Assembly (NCBI RefSeq): GCF_000010805.1
Contig: NC_012522.1
Location: 744,001 to 808,000, forward strand
DNA from: Rhodococcus opacus B4
GTDB taxonomy: Bacteria > Actinomycetota > Actinomycetes > Mycobacteriales > Mycobacteriaceae
DNA: 64,000 nt
Direction: 5' to 3'
The notes beneath the pieces are model-generated. The model saw only the letters and a list, made by a program, of their open reading frames with translations, was not told the origin of the DNA and made no database searches. This document shows, piece after piece, positions 6,784 to 16,311 of this stretch. The position numbers were made by a program, and so were the translations under genes. Within the stretch, counting starts at the first letter, position 1. The number at the start of each line of letters is the position of its first letter.

Positions 6784-9513
6784 GTCCCAACTGCGGCCGG
6801 TGCCGACGGACACGTCCAGCGGCACCGACAGCTCGATGGCCGAGGACATCTTGTCGCGGACCAGCTGTTCGACCTGTTCCCGCTCCGAATCGACGACCTC
6901 GAGCACGAGTTCGTCGTGGACCTGGAGCAGCATCCGCGACTTCAGACCCGCCTCGCGCAGTGAGCGCTGCACGTTGATCATCGCGACCTTGATGATGTCG
7001 GCGGCCGTGCCCTGGATCGGGGCGTTGAGCGCGGCGCGCTCGGCGACCTCGCGACGCTGACGGTTGTCGCTGGTGAGGTCGGGAAGGTAGCGGCGGCGCC
7101 CGTACAGCGTCGACGTGTAGCCGTCCTTGCGGGCCTGTTCCACGACCTCGTGCAGGTAGTCGCGAACCCCGCCGAACCGGGCGAAGTACGCCTCCATCTG
7201 CGATTTGGCCTCTTCGGTCGAGATCTTGAGCTGCGCAGCCAGACCGAACGCGCTCAGCCCGTACGCCAGCCCGTAGGACATCGCCTTCACGCGGCGGCGC
7301 AGTTCGGGTGTGACCTCCTCGATCGGCACGCCGAACGCGCGGGCACCGACGAAACTGTGCAGGTCTTCGCCGGTGTTGAACGCCTCGATCAGCCCCGCGT
7401 CGCCGGACACGTGGGCCATGATCCGCATCTCGATCTGGCTGTAGTCGGCGGTGAGCAGGGAGTCGTAGCCCTCGCCGACGACGAAACCGTCCCGGATCTG
7501 CCGGCCCGCATCCGTGCGCACCGGGATGTTCTGCAGGTTGGGCTCGGTGGACGACAGCCGGCCGGTGGCCGCGACGGTCTGGTTGAACGTCGTGTGAATG
7601 CGGCCGTCCTCGGCGACCGTCTTCAGCAGGCCGTCGACCGTCACCTTCAGCCTCGTCGCGTCGCGGTGCGCGAGCAGGTGCTCGAGGAACGGGTGCGACG
7701 TCTTCTCGAACAGATTCTGCAACGCCTCGGCGTCCGTGGTGTACCCGGTCTTCGTCTTCTTCGTCTTGGGCATCTCCAGCTCGTCGAACAGCACGACCTG
7801 CAACTGCTTGGGTGACCCGAGGTTGATCTGCTTGCCGATGACCCCGTAGGCCGCCTCCGCCGCCTCGGACACCTCGGCCGCGAACCGGCTCTGCAGGTCG
7901 TGCAGGTGGGTGCCGTCGACGGCGATACCGGACGCCTCGATGACGGCCAGCACCTCCAGCAGCGGCAGCTCCATCTCCGACAGCAGAGCCGTCGATTCGA
8001 TGTTGTCGAGTTCGGTGTCGAGCGCGGCCGCGAGGTCGAGGACGGCGCGGGCGCTGAGAATTTCGGTCTCGGCGGCTTCCGCGTCGACCTGGTCGGCGTC
8101 GTCGAGCAGCGACAGCTGCTCCTGGCCGGTCTCCTCCACCCGCAGCTCCCTGCGCAGGTACCGCAACGACAGGTCGTCGAGGTTGAACGTCCGCTGCCCG
8201 GGGCGCACCAGGTAGGCGGCCAGCGCGGTGTCGCTGGTGAGACCGCCGAGCACCCAGCCGCGGCCGCGGAGCGCGTGCATCGCCCACTTGGCCTCGTGCA
8301 GCGCCTTCGGCTGCTCCGCGTCCGCGAGCCAGTCGCCGAGTGCCTTCTCGTCCTCCGGGGTGGCGGACGCGGTGGCGATGTACGCGCCCTCGCCGTCGGC
8401 GGCCGCGACGGCGATCGCCGTCACGTCGCCGCCGTACGGGGTGCGAGTGCCGACCACCGACACACCGGAACGCTCGCCCGTCGACGCGTGCAACGACAGC
8501 CAGTCCGCGACGGCACCCGGTTCGAGCGCACTGCCGCGCACCTCGAAACCCTCCTCCGCCTCGGCTTCGACGGGGGCGAGCGTGGCGAACAGCCGGTCGC
8601 GCAGCACCTTGAACTCGAGGTCGTCGAACAGCGCGTGGATCTTCTCCCGGTCCCACTGCGCCAGCATCAGCTGGTCCGGGGTGTACGGCAGGGGGACGTC
8701 GCGCACCATCTCGGTCAGCTCACGGTTGAGCAGGACGTTCGGCAGGTTCTCCCGCAACGCGTCTCCGACCTTGCCGCGAACCTTGTCGACGTTGTCGACC
8801 AGGCCGACGAGATCGCCGTACTCCTTGATCCACTTGGTGGCGGTCTTCTCCCCCACCCCGGGGATACCCGGCAGGTTGTCGCTCGGGTCGCCGCGCAGCG
8901 CCGCGAAGTCGGGGTACTGCGCAGGTGTGAGCCCGTACTTCTCCTCGACCGCCGCCGGCGTGAACCGGGTGAGGTCCGAGACGCCCTTCTTCGGGTAGAG
9001 CACCGTCACCCCGTCGGTGACCAGTTGGAGCGAGTCCCGGTCGCCGGTCACCACGAGGACGCGGTAGCCGAGCGCCTCGGCCTGGGTGGTGAGCGTGGCG
9101 ATGATGTCGTCGGCCTCGAAGCCTTCCTCGGCCATCACCGGGATGCCGAGGGCCCCGAGGACGTCCTTGGTGATCTCGACCTGCCCCTTGAACTCGTCCG
9201 GGGCCTTGCTGCGATTGGCCTTGTACTCGGGGAACTTCTCGGCCCGGAACGTCTGCCGCGACACGTCGAACGCCGCCGCCACATGGGTGGGCTGTTCGTC
9301 GCGCAGGAGGTTGATCAACATCGACGTGAACCCGTAGACGGCGTTGGTGACCTGACCGCTGTGCGTCTTGAAGTTCTCGGCGGGCAGGGCGTAGAACGCC
9401 CGGAAGGCCAGAGAATGGCCGTCGAGCAGCATCAGGGTGGGGCGATCGTCGGACGGCGCGGCTGCGCCGGACGCGGGGGACGTGGTGGACCGGGGGGTGG
9501 TTGCAGGGCTCAC
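6769..9513 (-). CDS. polA: DNA polymerase I
   Basis: 914-residue repair and Okazaki-fragment polymerase. The N-terminal 5' nuclease starts at LMLLDGHSLAFRAFYALP and includes the metal-binding GFEADDIIATL and VTGDRDSLQLV. The C-terminal polymerase carries motif A (LLTADYSQIEMRI), motif B (RRRVKAMSYGLAYG) and motif C (LLQVHDELVLEV). The middle 3'-5' exonuclease-like domain lacks the DxE metal ligands (VSVVGTRTPYG in their place), so proofreading is probably absent, as in other mycobacterial-type Pol I. I chose GTG at 9513 because the longer frame to 9669 encodes Arg-rich non-conserved sequence. It diverges from the livH-like gene. Confidence 0.95.
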   Translation of the reverse strand: MSPATTPRSTTSPASGAAAPSDDRPTLMLLDGHSLAFRAFYALPAENFKTHSGQVTNAVYGFTSMLINLLRDEQPTHVAAAFDVSRQTFRAEKFPEYKANRSKAPDEFKGQVEITKDVLGALGIPVMAEEGFEADDIIATLTTQAEALGYRVLVVTGDRDSLQLVTDGVTVLYPKKGVSDLTRFTPAAVEEKYGLTPAQYPDFAALRGDPSDNLPGIPGVGEKTATKWIKEYGDLVGLVDNVDKVRGKVGDALRENLPNVLLNRELTEMVRDVPLPYTPDQLMLAQWDREKIHALFDDLEFKVLRDRLFATLAPVEAEAEEGFEVRGSALEPGAVADWLSLHASTGERSGVSVVGTRTPYGGDVTAIAVAAADGEGAYIATASATPEDEKALGDWLADAEQPKALHEAKWAMHALRGRGWVLGGLTSDTALAAYLVRPGQRTFNLDDLSLRYLRRELRVEETGQEQLSLLDDADQVDAEAAETEILSARAVLDLAAALDTELDNIESTALLSEMELPLLEVLAVIEASGIAVDGTHLHDLQSRFAAEVSEAAEAAYGVIGKQINLGSPKQLQVVLFDELEMPKTKKTKTGYTTDAEALQNLFEKTSHPFLEHLLAHRDATRLKVTVDGLLKTVAEDGRIHTTFNQTVAATGRLSSTEPNLQNIPVRTDAGRQIRDGFVVGEGYDSLLTADYSQIEMRIMAHVSGDAGLIEAFNTGEDLHSFVGARAFGVPIEEVTPELRRRVKAMSYGLAYGLSAFGLAAQLKISTEEAKSQMEAYFARFGGVRDYLHEVVEQARKDGYTSTLYGRRRYLPDLTSDNRQRREVAERAALNAPIQGTAADIIKVAMINVQRSLREAGLKSRMLLQVHDELVLEVVDSEREQVEQLVRDKMSSAIELSVPLDVSVGTGRSWDAAAH

Positions 9514-9704
9514 GGTTGCCCAGTCTAGGGAGCGGATCCGACACCGATCAGCCGGATGCGATACCCAACCGAAACGTGCCGGAAATCCGAGAACCCCATT
9601 TCGTGCGACCGGAGCCGTTAGAGTCCGGAAATCGCGGTACGGGCTCGGTAGTCGGGTCCGTCGCCGCACGTTCCTGACCGACTACACGTCCCCGGAGGAC
9701 CTGC

Positions 9705-11105
9705 GTGGCCCCAACCGTGAGGAAGCGACTCCCAGCAGTGAGGACGCGACCGACATCCGCGAGGAAACACACGAGGCGAGGTCCGGTCACCCGGCAACTC
9801 GGCCGTGCGTTCGTCCTCGTCCTGCTCGGCCTCGTCGCGGCGATCGCCTTCGGCGGTCCCGCGGCGGCGCAGGAGCCCACGCCGCCGCCCCCGCCCTCGA
9901 CCAGTGTGCAACCGGCGCCGCCCGCGAACGCGGTGCGGGTCAGCGGCAATCTCAACAACGCCGGCGAACGGCTCGCGGACGTCGAGGTGCGCGCCCTCGA
10001 CTCGTCGGGCACCGAGGTCGCGAAGGCGACGTCGGAGTCGAACGGTCGCTGGGAACTCCAGGTCGCGCCCGGCACGTACACGTTCGAGATCGTCGCGGAC
10101 TCCCTGCCCGACGACGTCAGCGTGCAGGGCACGGTGGAGCGTGAGGTGGTGGCCGGTCGCGCCAACACGGTGATCTTCTCGTTCGGCGAGGCTCGGACCG
10201 GTTCCGCGGTCCCGTTCTACGAGAAGCTGATTCGCCAGACCATCGACGGACTCCGGTTCGGACTCGTCATCGCCATCGCCGGTGTCGGGCTGAGCTTGAT
10301 CTATGGCACCACCGGCCTGACGAACTTCGCGCACGGCGAACTCGTCACCCTCGGCGCGGTCGCGGCGTGGGTGATCAACGTGACGTTCGGCGTGCAGCTG
10401 ATCCCGGCGACCGTCCTCGCCGTGTTCGTGGGGATCCTGATCGGCCTGCTGAACAACGCCGCGATCTGGAAACCGCTGCGCAAACGCAAGACCGGTCTGA
10501 TCGCCCAGCTGGTGGTGTCGATCGGACTCGCGATCTCCCTGCGCTACCTGATCCTGATCTTCTTCTCCGATCGCGCGGAACCGTTCGTCGACTACCAGGC
10601 GCAGGTGGAGCGGCACTGGGGTCCGATCGCGATCACCGACGCCAACCTCGTGTGCATCGGCATCAGCCTCGTCGTCCTCGTCGGAGTGGCCCTGCTGCTG
10701 CAGAAGACGCGCATCGGCAAGGCCATGCGCGCCGTGTCCGACAACCGCGACCTGGCCGCGTCCTCCGGCATCGACGTCGAACGGGTGATCCGCTTCGTGT
10801 GGGGGCTCGGCGGCGGCCTGGCCGCACTCGGCGGCGTCCTGTTCGGCATCTCCGAACTCGGCGGCCGCGTCCAGTGGGAGATGGGTTTCAAACTTCTGCT
10901 GCTGATGTTCGCCGGCATCACGCTCGGCGGACTCGGCACCGCCTACGGCGCGCTGCTCGGCTGTGTGATCGTCGGTCTGCTCGTCCAGCTGTCGACGCTG
11001 GTGATCAACCCCGACCTCAAGTACATCGGAGGACTGCTCATCTTGATCGTCATCCTGGTGGTCCGGCCTCAGGGCATTCTCGGCAGCCGGCAAAGGATCG
11101 GGTGA
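9705..11105 (+). CDS. livH: branched-chain amino-acid ABC permease (LivH type) with exported N-terminal domain
   Basis: 466 residues, about 170 longer than a standard LivH. Residues 1-50 contain an Arg-rich start and a signal/anchor ending AAIAFGGPAAAQE. A Pro-rich linker and a beta-sandwich resembling carboxypeptidase regulatory domains (about residues 75-150; VRVSGNLNNAGERLADVEV, GRWELQVAPGTYTFEI) follow. The permease domain begins near residue 170, with GLSLIYGTTGLTNFAHGELV and the EAA-like loop. The extra domain should be outside the membrane and could contact substrate or binding protein, which is inference. The start is GTG at 9705. livM follows after four bases. Confidence 0.87.
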   Translation: MAPTVRKRLPAVRTRPTSARKHTRRGPVTRQLGRAFVLVLLGLVAAIAFGGPAAAQEPTPPPPPSTSVQPAPPANAVRVSGNLNNAGERLADVEVRALDSSGTEVAKATSESNGRWELQVAPGTYTFEIVADSLPDDVSVQGTVEREVVAGRANTVIFSFGEARTGSAVPFYEKLIRQTIDGLRFGLVIAIAGVGLSLIYGTTGLTNFAHGELVTLGAVAAWVINVTFGVQLIPATVLAVFVGILIGLLNNAAIWKPLRKRKTGLIAQLVVSIGLAISLRYLILIFFSDRAEPFVDYQAQVERHWGPIAITDANLVCIGISLVVLVGVALLLQKTRIGKAMRAVSDNRDLAASSGIDVERVIRFVWGLGGGLAALGGVLFGISELGGRVQWEMGFKLLLLMFAGITLGGLGTAYGALLGCVIVGLLVQLSTLVINPDLKYIGGLLILIVILVVRPQGILGSRQRIG

Positions 11106-11109
11106 GGGC

Positions 11110-12099
11110 ATGGACATCACAGGAGCACTCCAGGTCTCGCTCGCCCAGCTGATCGGCCCGTCCGCGATCTTCTACGCGCTGCTGGCGATCGGCCTCAACC
11201 TGCACTTCGGCTACGCCGGGCTGCTGAACTTCGGCCAGATCGGTTTCGCACTCCTCGGTGGCTACGGCGTCGGGATCATGACCGTCACCTACCAGCAGCC
11301 GCTGTGGGTCGGCATCCTCGTCGGTCTCGCCGCCGCCGGGTTGCTCGCCGTCGTCCTCGGCATCCCGACGCTGCGATTGCGGGCCGACTACCTCGCCATC
11401 GTCACGATCGCCGCGTCCGAGATCCTGCGGCTGATCTTCCGCTCCACCGCTTCGGATTCCATCACCGGATCCACCAACGGCCTGTTCGGCTTCGCCGATC
11501 CGTTCACCACGCTCAGCCCGTTCGACTCGGGTAAGCAGTACAACTTCCTCGGCGTGAAGTTCTACGGCGACGACCTGTGGTCGATGGTCGTCGGCTGGAC
11601 TCTCGTCCTGGTGCTGTGCGGGTTCGTCTACCTCCTCACGCACAGCCCGTGGGGCCGCGTCCTCAAGGCGGTGCGCGAAGACGAGGACGCCGCCCGCGCC
11701 CTCGGCAAGAACGTCTTCGTCTACAAGATGCAGGCGCTGGTCCTCGGCGGCATGATCGGCGGGCTCGGCGGCGTGTTCAACGCATTGCAGACCAAGTCGA
11801 TCAACCCCGACTTCTACTCCACCGCCCAGACGTTCTTCGCGTTCGGCGCCCTCATCCTCGGCGGCGCGGCCACCGTCTTCGGACCGGTGGTCGGCGCGAT
11901 GCTGTTCTGGTTCCTGCTGGCCATCCCGGACGCGTTGCTGCGACAGGCCATTTCCGGGCCGGAACCGCTGCTGCCGCTGACGGAACAGCAGGTCGGCGCG
12001 ATGCGGTTCGTCCTGCTCGGCATCATGATCGCGGTGCTGATGATCTTCCGGCCGCAGGGCATACTGGGCAACAAGCGGGAGGTGCAGCTCAATGCCTGA
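11110..12099 (+). CDS. livM: branched-chain amino-acid ABC transporter permease (LivM type)
   Basis: Second channel subunit of the HAAT-family importer, 329 residues, with multiple membrane spans. LivM hallmarks are GLNLHFGYAGLLNFGQIGFALLG near the N-terminus and GRVLKAVREDEDAARALGKNV, the cytoplasmic coupling loop. It follows livH by four bases and overlaps livG by eight, so all four subunits are made from one coupled operon. The C-terminus ends with the FRPQGILGNKR signature also found in LivH (VRPQGILGSR). Confidence 0.93.
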   Translation: MDITGALQVSLAQLIGPSAIFYALLAIGLNLHFGYAGLLNFGQIGFALLGGYGVGIMTVTYQQPLWVGILVGLAAAGLLAVVLGIPTLRLRADYLAIVTIAASEILRLIFRSTASDSITGSTNGLFGFADPFTTLSPFDSGKQYNFLGVKFYGDDLWSMVVGWTLVLVLCGFVYLLTHSPWGRVLKAVREDEDAARALGKNVFVYKMQALVLGGMIGGLGGVFNALQTKSINPDFYSTAQTFFAFGALILGGAATVFGPVVGAMLFWFLLAIPDALLRQAISGPEPLLPLTEQQVGAMRFVLLGIMIAVLMIFRPQGILGNKREVQLNA

Positions 12100-13111
12100 C
12101 CACAGACTGCCGGATCATCTGCAGACCGACACCGTGCTCACCGCCGAGGAACGGGCCTCGATCTTCACCGACGTCCCGCACTCCCCCGGCGCGGCCAAGC
12201 CCGACCCGATCCTCCTCGTCGACAACGTGTCCCGGACGTTCGGCGGGCTCAGGGCCGTCGACGTGGCGCATCTGGAGATCCAGCGCGGCTGCATCACCGG
12301 ACTGATCGGTCCGAACGGCGCGGGCAAGACGACCCTGTTCAACCTGCTCACCGGTTTCGACCGGCCGGACAGCGGCACGTGGTCGATGGACGGCCAGTCC
12401 CTCGGCCGGATGTATCCGCACCAGGTGGCCCGCCGCGGCGTCGTCCGGACGTTCCAGCTCACCAAGGCGCTGTCGAAGCTGACGGTGCTCGACAACGTGC
12501 GGCTCGGCGCCACCGGGCAACGCGGCGAGCGGATCTTCAACACCCTGCTGCCGTGGACGTGGAAGGCGCAGGAACGCGCCGTCACCGAACGGGCCAACGA
12601 ACTGCTCGCGCGGTTCAAACTCGACACCAAGTCCGACGACCTCGCGGGCTCGCTGTCCGGCGGTCAGCGCAAGCTGCTCGAGATGGCGCGGGCGCTGATG
12701 ACCGAGCCGACCGTGGTGATGCTCGACGAGCCGATGGCCGGAGTGAACCCGGCGCTCACCCAGAGTTTGCTGGGCCACATCAAATCGCTTCGGGACGAGG
12801 GCATGACGGTCGTGTTCGTCGAACACGACATGGACGTCATCCGCGACATCAGCGACTGGGTGGTGGTGATGGCGCAGGGCAGTGTGATCGCCGAGTCCAC
12901 CCCGGAACACCTCTCGTCGAACAGCGCGGTCGTCGACGCGTATCTCGGCAGCCACCACGATCAGGCACTCGAATTCGACGACGAGGGGAATCCGGTGGGC
13001 GCGACCGCCGTTCTGGCCGAGGCGCTCGAGAGCGCCGAGGCCGAAACCCTCGAGACCGGCGGCGACCTCTCCGAACCCGACATCACCGAGCTGAGGCGTG
13101 AGAACCCATGA
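12092..13111 (+). CDS. livG: branched-chain amino-acid ABC transporter ATP-binding protein (LivG type)
   Basis: Nucleotide-binding subunit of 339 residues, longer than the usual ~255. Walker A is GPNGAGKTT near residue 75, the signature is LSGGQRKLLEMARAL and Walker B is VVMLDEPMAGV. The LivG-typical insert after Walker A (TLFNLLTGFDRPDSG) is present. There are about 40 extra N-terminal residues before the domain and an acidic C-terminal tail of about 50 residues rich in Glu and Ala; both extensions are outside the conserved ATPase and of unknown role. It overlaps livM by eight bases and livF by four. Confidence 0.92.
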   Translation: MPDHRLPDHLQTDTVLTAEERASIFTDVPHSPGAAKPDPILLVDNVSRTFGGLRAVDVAHLEIQRGCITGLIGPNGAGKTTLFNLLTGFDRPDSGTWSMDGQSLGRMYPHQVARRGVVRTFQLTKALSKLTVLDNVRLGATGQRGERIFNTLLPWTWKAQERAVTERANELLARFKLDTKSDDLAGSLSGGQRKLLEMARALMTEPTVVMLDEPMAGVNPALTQSLLGHIKSLRDEGMTVVFVEHDMDVIRDISDWVVVMAQGSVIAESTPEHLSSNSAVVDAYLGSHHDQALEFDDEGNPVGATAVLAEALESAEAETLETGGDLSEPDITELRRENP

Positions 13112-13902
13112 CCGAACCGACCCCAGCGGAATTCGCGGCCACACCCGAGGAACACGCCCGGCTCGCCGAGGGCGCCCTCGTCCGCGCGGACGGTGTGGTG
13201 GCCGGCTACATCCCCGGCGTCAACATCCTCCGCGAATGCAATTTCTTCCTGCGCGAGGGTGAGATCGTCGGCATCATCGGCCCGAACGGCGCCGGGAAGT
13301 CCACGCTCCTGAAGTCGTTGTTCGGGTTGATCCCGGTCCGTGAGGGCTCGGTGACCCTGCGCGGCGAGGACATCACGTCCAAACCCGCCCACGTGCTCGT
13401 GCAGATGGGCGTCGGCTACGTCCCGCAGACGCAGAACGTCTTTCCCTCGCTCACCATCGAGGAGAACCTCGAGATGGGGGTGTATCTGCGCCCCAAGCTG
13501 TTCGCGGAGAGGTTCGCATTCGTCGGCGATCTGTTCCCGCTGCTCGTCGAGCGGAAGAAGGTGAAAGCGGGGGCCCTGTCCGGCGGTGAGCGGCAGATGG
13601 TTGCGATGGGCCGGGCGCTGATGATGGATCCGTCCGTGCTGCTGCTCGACGAGCCGTCCGCCGGACTCTCCCCGATGTTCCAGGACGAGGTGTTCATCCG
13701 CTGCAAGCGGATCAACGCGGCGGGCGTCTCGGTGATCATGGTGGAACAGAACGCCCGCCGGTGTCTGCAGATCTGCGACCGCGGCTACGTCCTCGACCAG
13801 GGCCGCAACGCCTACACCGACTCTGGGCCCAACCTGATGCACGACCCGAAGGTGATCGAGTTGTACCTCGGCACGCTCGCGGGCAGCCAGGAGAAGAAGT
13901 AG
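13108..13902 (+). CDS. livF: branched-chain amino-acid ABC transporter ATP-binding protein (LivF type)
   Basis: Second ATPase of the transporter, 264 residues. Walker A is GPNGAGKST, the signature is LSGGERQMVAMGRAL, Walker B is VLLLDEPSAGL and the H-loop region is VIMVEQNARRCL. GVGYVPQTQNVFPSLTIEENLEMG is typical LivF. It begins on an ATGA overlap with livG and ends the operon; a strong hairpin follows 19 bases later. The substrate of HAAT systems ranges over branched-chain amino acids, amides and urea, so the label is by family only. Confidence 0.93.
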   Translation: MTEPTPAEFAATPEEHARLAEGALVRADGVVAGYIPGVNILRECNFFLREGEIVGIIGPNGAGKSTLLKSLFGLIPVREGSVTLRGEDITSKPAHVLVQMGVGYVPQTQNVFPSLTIEENLEMGVYLRPKLFAERFAFVGDLFPLLVERKKVKAGALSGGERQMVAMGRALMMDPSVLLLDEPSAGLSPMFQDEVFIRCKRINAAGVSVIMVEQNARRCLQICDRGYVLDQGRNAYTDSGPNLMHDPKVIELYLGTLAGSQEKK

Positions 13903-13921
13903 TCCCGGCGGCTCCGGACAC

Positions 13922-13953
13922 GACTGTGGGCCAGGTTTCCCTGGCCCACAGTC
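13922..13953. terminator. bidirectional terminator between livF and the binding-protein gene
   Basis: Perfect 14-base inverted repeat GACTGTGGGCCAGG / CCTGGCCCACAGTC closed by a 4-base TTTC loop. It lies 20 bases after livF and 19 bases beyond the convergent binding-protein stop, so it can terminate both transcripts. No T-tract follows on either strand. Confidence 0.85.
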
Positions 13954-13971
13954 CGTTTCAGGCGAGTGTGA

Positions 13972-15294
13972 TCACCCGCCGACGACGATGTACCCGTCCG
14001 TCGTCAGCTTGTTGTCGGCACCGAACTTCAGCTTGCCGTACGAACCGATGGACGGCTCGCCGGCGGCGGCGAAGTCGAGCTTGCCGGTGATGCCGTTGTA
14101 GTCGATGTCCGTACCGGCCTGCACGAGCGGCAGGCATTCCTGGTACGACGTGCACGGCGTGCCGCCCTCGGTCACGTTGTTGATGTTCGCGGCGATGTCG
14201 CGACCCGCCGTCGACTTCCCCGCTTCCGCCGCGAGCGCGGAAATGACTACGGCGTCGTAGGACTCACCGGCATAGTTGAAGTCGATCAACCCCGGGTTGA
14301 TGGCCTTGAGGCGATCCTGGAAGGCCGGGCCGACGTCGGTGAGCGGTGTGGTGCCCTGCATGCCGTCGAGCAGCGGTGCGGCCACCGACTCGCCGAGCGC
14401 GTTACCCATGTTGCCGTCCACGCCGTACACCTTCATGCCGTCGGACGGGCCGATGCCGACCTCGTGCATCCGCGTGATGATCTTGGCCGACTCCTCGAAT
14501 CCGACCACCGCGACGGCGTCCGGGGCGAAGTCCTTGACCTGATCGACCTCGGAGTTGAACGACTGCGCGTTGGGGTCGTAGATGATCTTCTGGATCTGGT
14601 CCTCGGGGATGCCCGCGTCGACGAGGTTCTTCTGGATGTTGTCGGCGAGCCCGGTGCCGTACGGGTCGTTGAGCGCCAGGATGGACACGCGCTGACCGCC
14701 GTCGTCCGAGATGAGTTGCGACACAGCCTGAGCCTGCAGCACGTCGGTGGGGGCGGTGCGGAAGTACTGCCCCTTGTCCGGGTAGCAGACGAACTGGTCG
14801 GACGTGTTGGCCGGGGAGAACATCACGACGCCGGCGCTGGACACCTTGTCGATGACCTTCAGCGACACCGACGACGAAGCCGCACCGATGATCACCTGCG
14901 TGCCCGCGGCCAGTTCCCGGTCCACGGTGGTGTTCGCCGTGTCGGTGGTGGTGTCGCCCGAGTCGCCGGGAATCAGCTGGACGGGCTGGCCGAGCACCCC
15001 ACCTGCCGCGTTGACGTCGTTGACGCCGAGCTGGGTGCCCGCGACCATCGGCGGTCCGAGGAAGGAGAGGCTTCCCGTGTCGGGGAGCAGGGTACCGATC
15101 TTCAGCGGCGCCGTGGACGGGGCACCGGCCGCCGCCGCTTCTTCGGGGGTGCAGTCGGTGGAAACAGTGGTGGCCGAGGCAGAGCTGTCACTCCCGCTCG
15201 CGGAGTCGTCGCCACTGTCCGAACTACAACCTGCCAGTGCGAGGGATGCCGCGCCGAGAACCGCGGCCGCCCGCACGAGGGTCCGTTTAGCCAT
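13972..15294 (-). CDS. branched-chain amino-acid-type ABC substrate-binding lipoprotein
   Basis: Periplasmic-type binding protein of the Leu/Ile/Val (type I) family, 440 residues, lipid-anchored outside the membrane. The signal ends in the lipobox LALAGC (Cys22), followed by a Ser/Asp/Ala-rich linker of about 30 residues. The mature domain has LKIGTLLPDTGSLSFLGPPM and AAGGVLGQPVQLIPGDSGDT, characteristic of the family. It is probably the receptor for the LivHMGF transporter although encoded convergently, so receptor and channel can be expressed separately. An AAGGAG ribosome site sits seven bases before the ATG. Confidence 0.92.
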   Translation of the reverse strand: MAKRTLVRAAAVLGAASLALAGCSSDSGDDSASGSDSSASATTVSTDCTPEEAAAAGAPSTAPLKIGTLLPDTGSLSFLGPPMVAGTQLGVNDVNAAGGVLGQPVQLIPGDSGDTTTDTANTTVDRELAAGTQVIIGAASSSVSLKVIDKVSSAGVVMFSPANTSDQFVCYPDKGQYFRTAPTDVLQAQAVSQLISDDGGQRVSILALNDPYGTGLADNIQKNLVDAGIPEDQIQKIIYDPNAQSFNSEVDQVKDFAPDAVAVVGFEESAKIITRMHEVGIGPSDGMKVYGVDGNMGNALGESVAAPLLDGMQGTTPLTDVGPAFQDRLKAINPGLIDFNYAGESYDAVVISALAAEAGKSTAGRDIAANINNVTEGGTPCTSYQECLPLVQAGTDIDYNGITGKLDFAAAGEPSIGSYGKLKFGADNKLTTDGYIVVGG

Positions 15295-15581
15295 CCAAAC
15301 TCTCCTTAGATCACCTGTGTACGGGCGCCACCCGAGTCGGCGTCCGCTGTGGGATCAGACGCTAGCGGTCCGGCGGCTTTCGCGATCCGTCCGGAAAGGC
15401 TCGTGACCTTACTGTGATCTGAATTCGACGAGTGTTTACGCGGACGTAGCGTGACGAGGGTCGGGCGGCGCCGGGACAACTCGGGCGAATGGCACTTTCG
15501 GCGCCTCGGAAGCGTCGGATGTACCGTTCGCCCGGGGAAGTCGTCCGGCGAAAATGCGTCGGCTGTCGCCGAACTCGTCCG
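15295..15581. other. intergenic region between binding-protein gene and pdtaR
   Basis: 287 bases with no convincing gene; the short open frames here are shadows. It must hold the promoter of the leftward binding-protein gene and the end of the pdtaR transcript. I could not identify a clear -10/-35 pair or hairpin. Confidence 0.5.
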
Positions 15582-16211
15582 TCAGCTCGACGGGGCTTCG
15601 CCGCCGAGGGTCTCGAGTACCACCTGCGCGACCGCCTTCATCGTCGACCGGCGGTCCATCGCGGCCCGCTGGATCCACTTGAACGCCTCGGGCTCGGTCA
15701 AGGACTGCTTGTCCATCAACACGCCCTTGGCCCGCTCGACGATCTTGCGGGTCTCCAGCCGCTCCGAAAGATCTGAGATCTCCCGCTCGAGCGCCGTCAC
15801 CTCCTTGAACCGGCTGGCTGCCAACTCGACCGCCGGCACCAGGTCGGCCACGGAGAACGGCTTGACGAGATAGGCCATCGCGCCGGCGTCGCGAGCCCGC
15901 TCCACCAGCTCGCGCTGACTGAACGCTGTGAGAATGACCACGGGCGCAATACGTTTCGCCGCGATCTCCGAGGCCGCATCGATGCCGTCGCGGCGGGGCA
16001 TCTTCACGTCCATGATCACCAGGTCGGGCTTCAGCTCCACCGCCAGGTCGACGGCGGCCTGCCCGTCCCCCGCCTCACCGACCACGTCGTAGCCCTCCTC
16101 CCGCAGCATCTCGACCAGATCGAGCCTGATCAGCGCCTCGTCCTCGGCCACCACGACCCGTCGCGCCTGCGACGGCACACCTTGCTGCTGGGGAGCGTTC
16201 ATGGCCACCAT
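15582..16211 (-). CDS. pdtaR: ANTAR-domain response regulator, PdtaR type
   Basis: 209-residue two-component response regulator. The receiver domain (about residues 18-130) contains the acidic pair AEDEALIRLD, the phospho-acceptor Asp in LVIMDVKMPRRDG, the conserved Thr in ILTAFSQ and Lys in YLVKPFS. The C-terminal ANTAR domain (about 145-205, TRKIVERAKGVLMDK...EAFKWIQRAAMDRR) binds RNA hairpins and antitermination sites. It closely matches Rv1626, which is activated by the kinase PdtaS encoded elsewhere. The start could be ATG 16211 or ATG 16202; the AGAGGAG ribosome site is better spaced for 16202. It lies divergently beside the tRNA gene. Confidence 0.93.
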   Translation of the reverse strand: MVAMNAPQQQGVPSQARRVVVAEDEALIRLDLVEMLREEGYDVVGEAGDGQAAVDLAVELKPDLVIMDVKMPRRDGIDAASEIAAKRIAPVVILTAFSQRELVERARDAGAMAYLVKPFSVADLVPAVELAASRFKEVTALEREISDLSERLETRKIVERAKGVLMDKQSLTEPEAFKWIQRAAMDRRSTMKAVAQVVLETLGGEAPSS

Positions 16212-16311
16212 TCTCCTCTGCTCGGACGACCCCGGCGCGGGGAGCGAACGTTAGAAGGGTACCGGTGGTTGACTCCCGGCAGCGATCTTCTACAGTGATA
16301 CAGCGCAACAC

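Noticed and set aside
9514..9669. Longer polA start at 9669
   Set aside because: The added residues are not Pol I-like, and GTG 9513 gives the standard actinobacterial N-terminus before the 5' nuclease domain.
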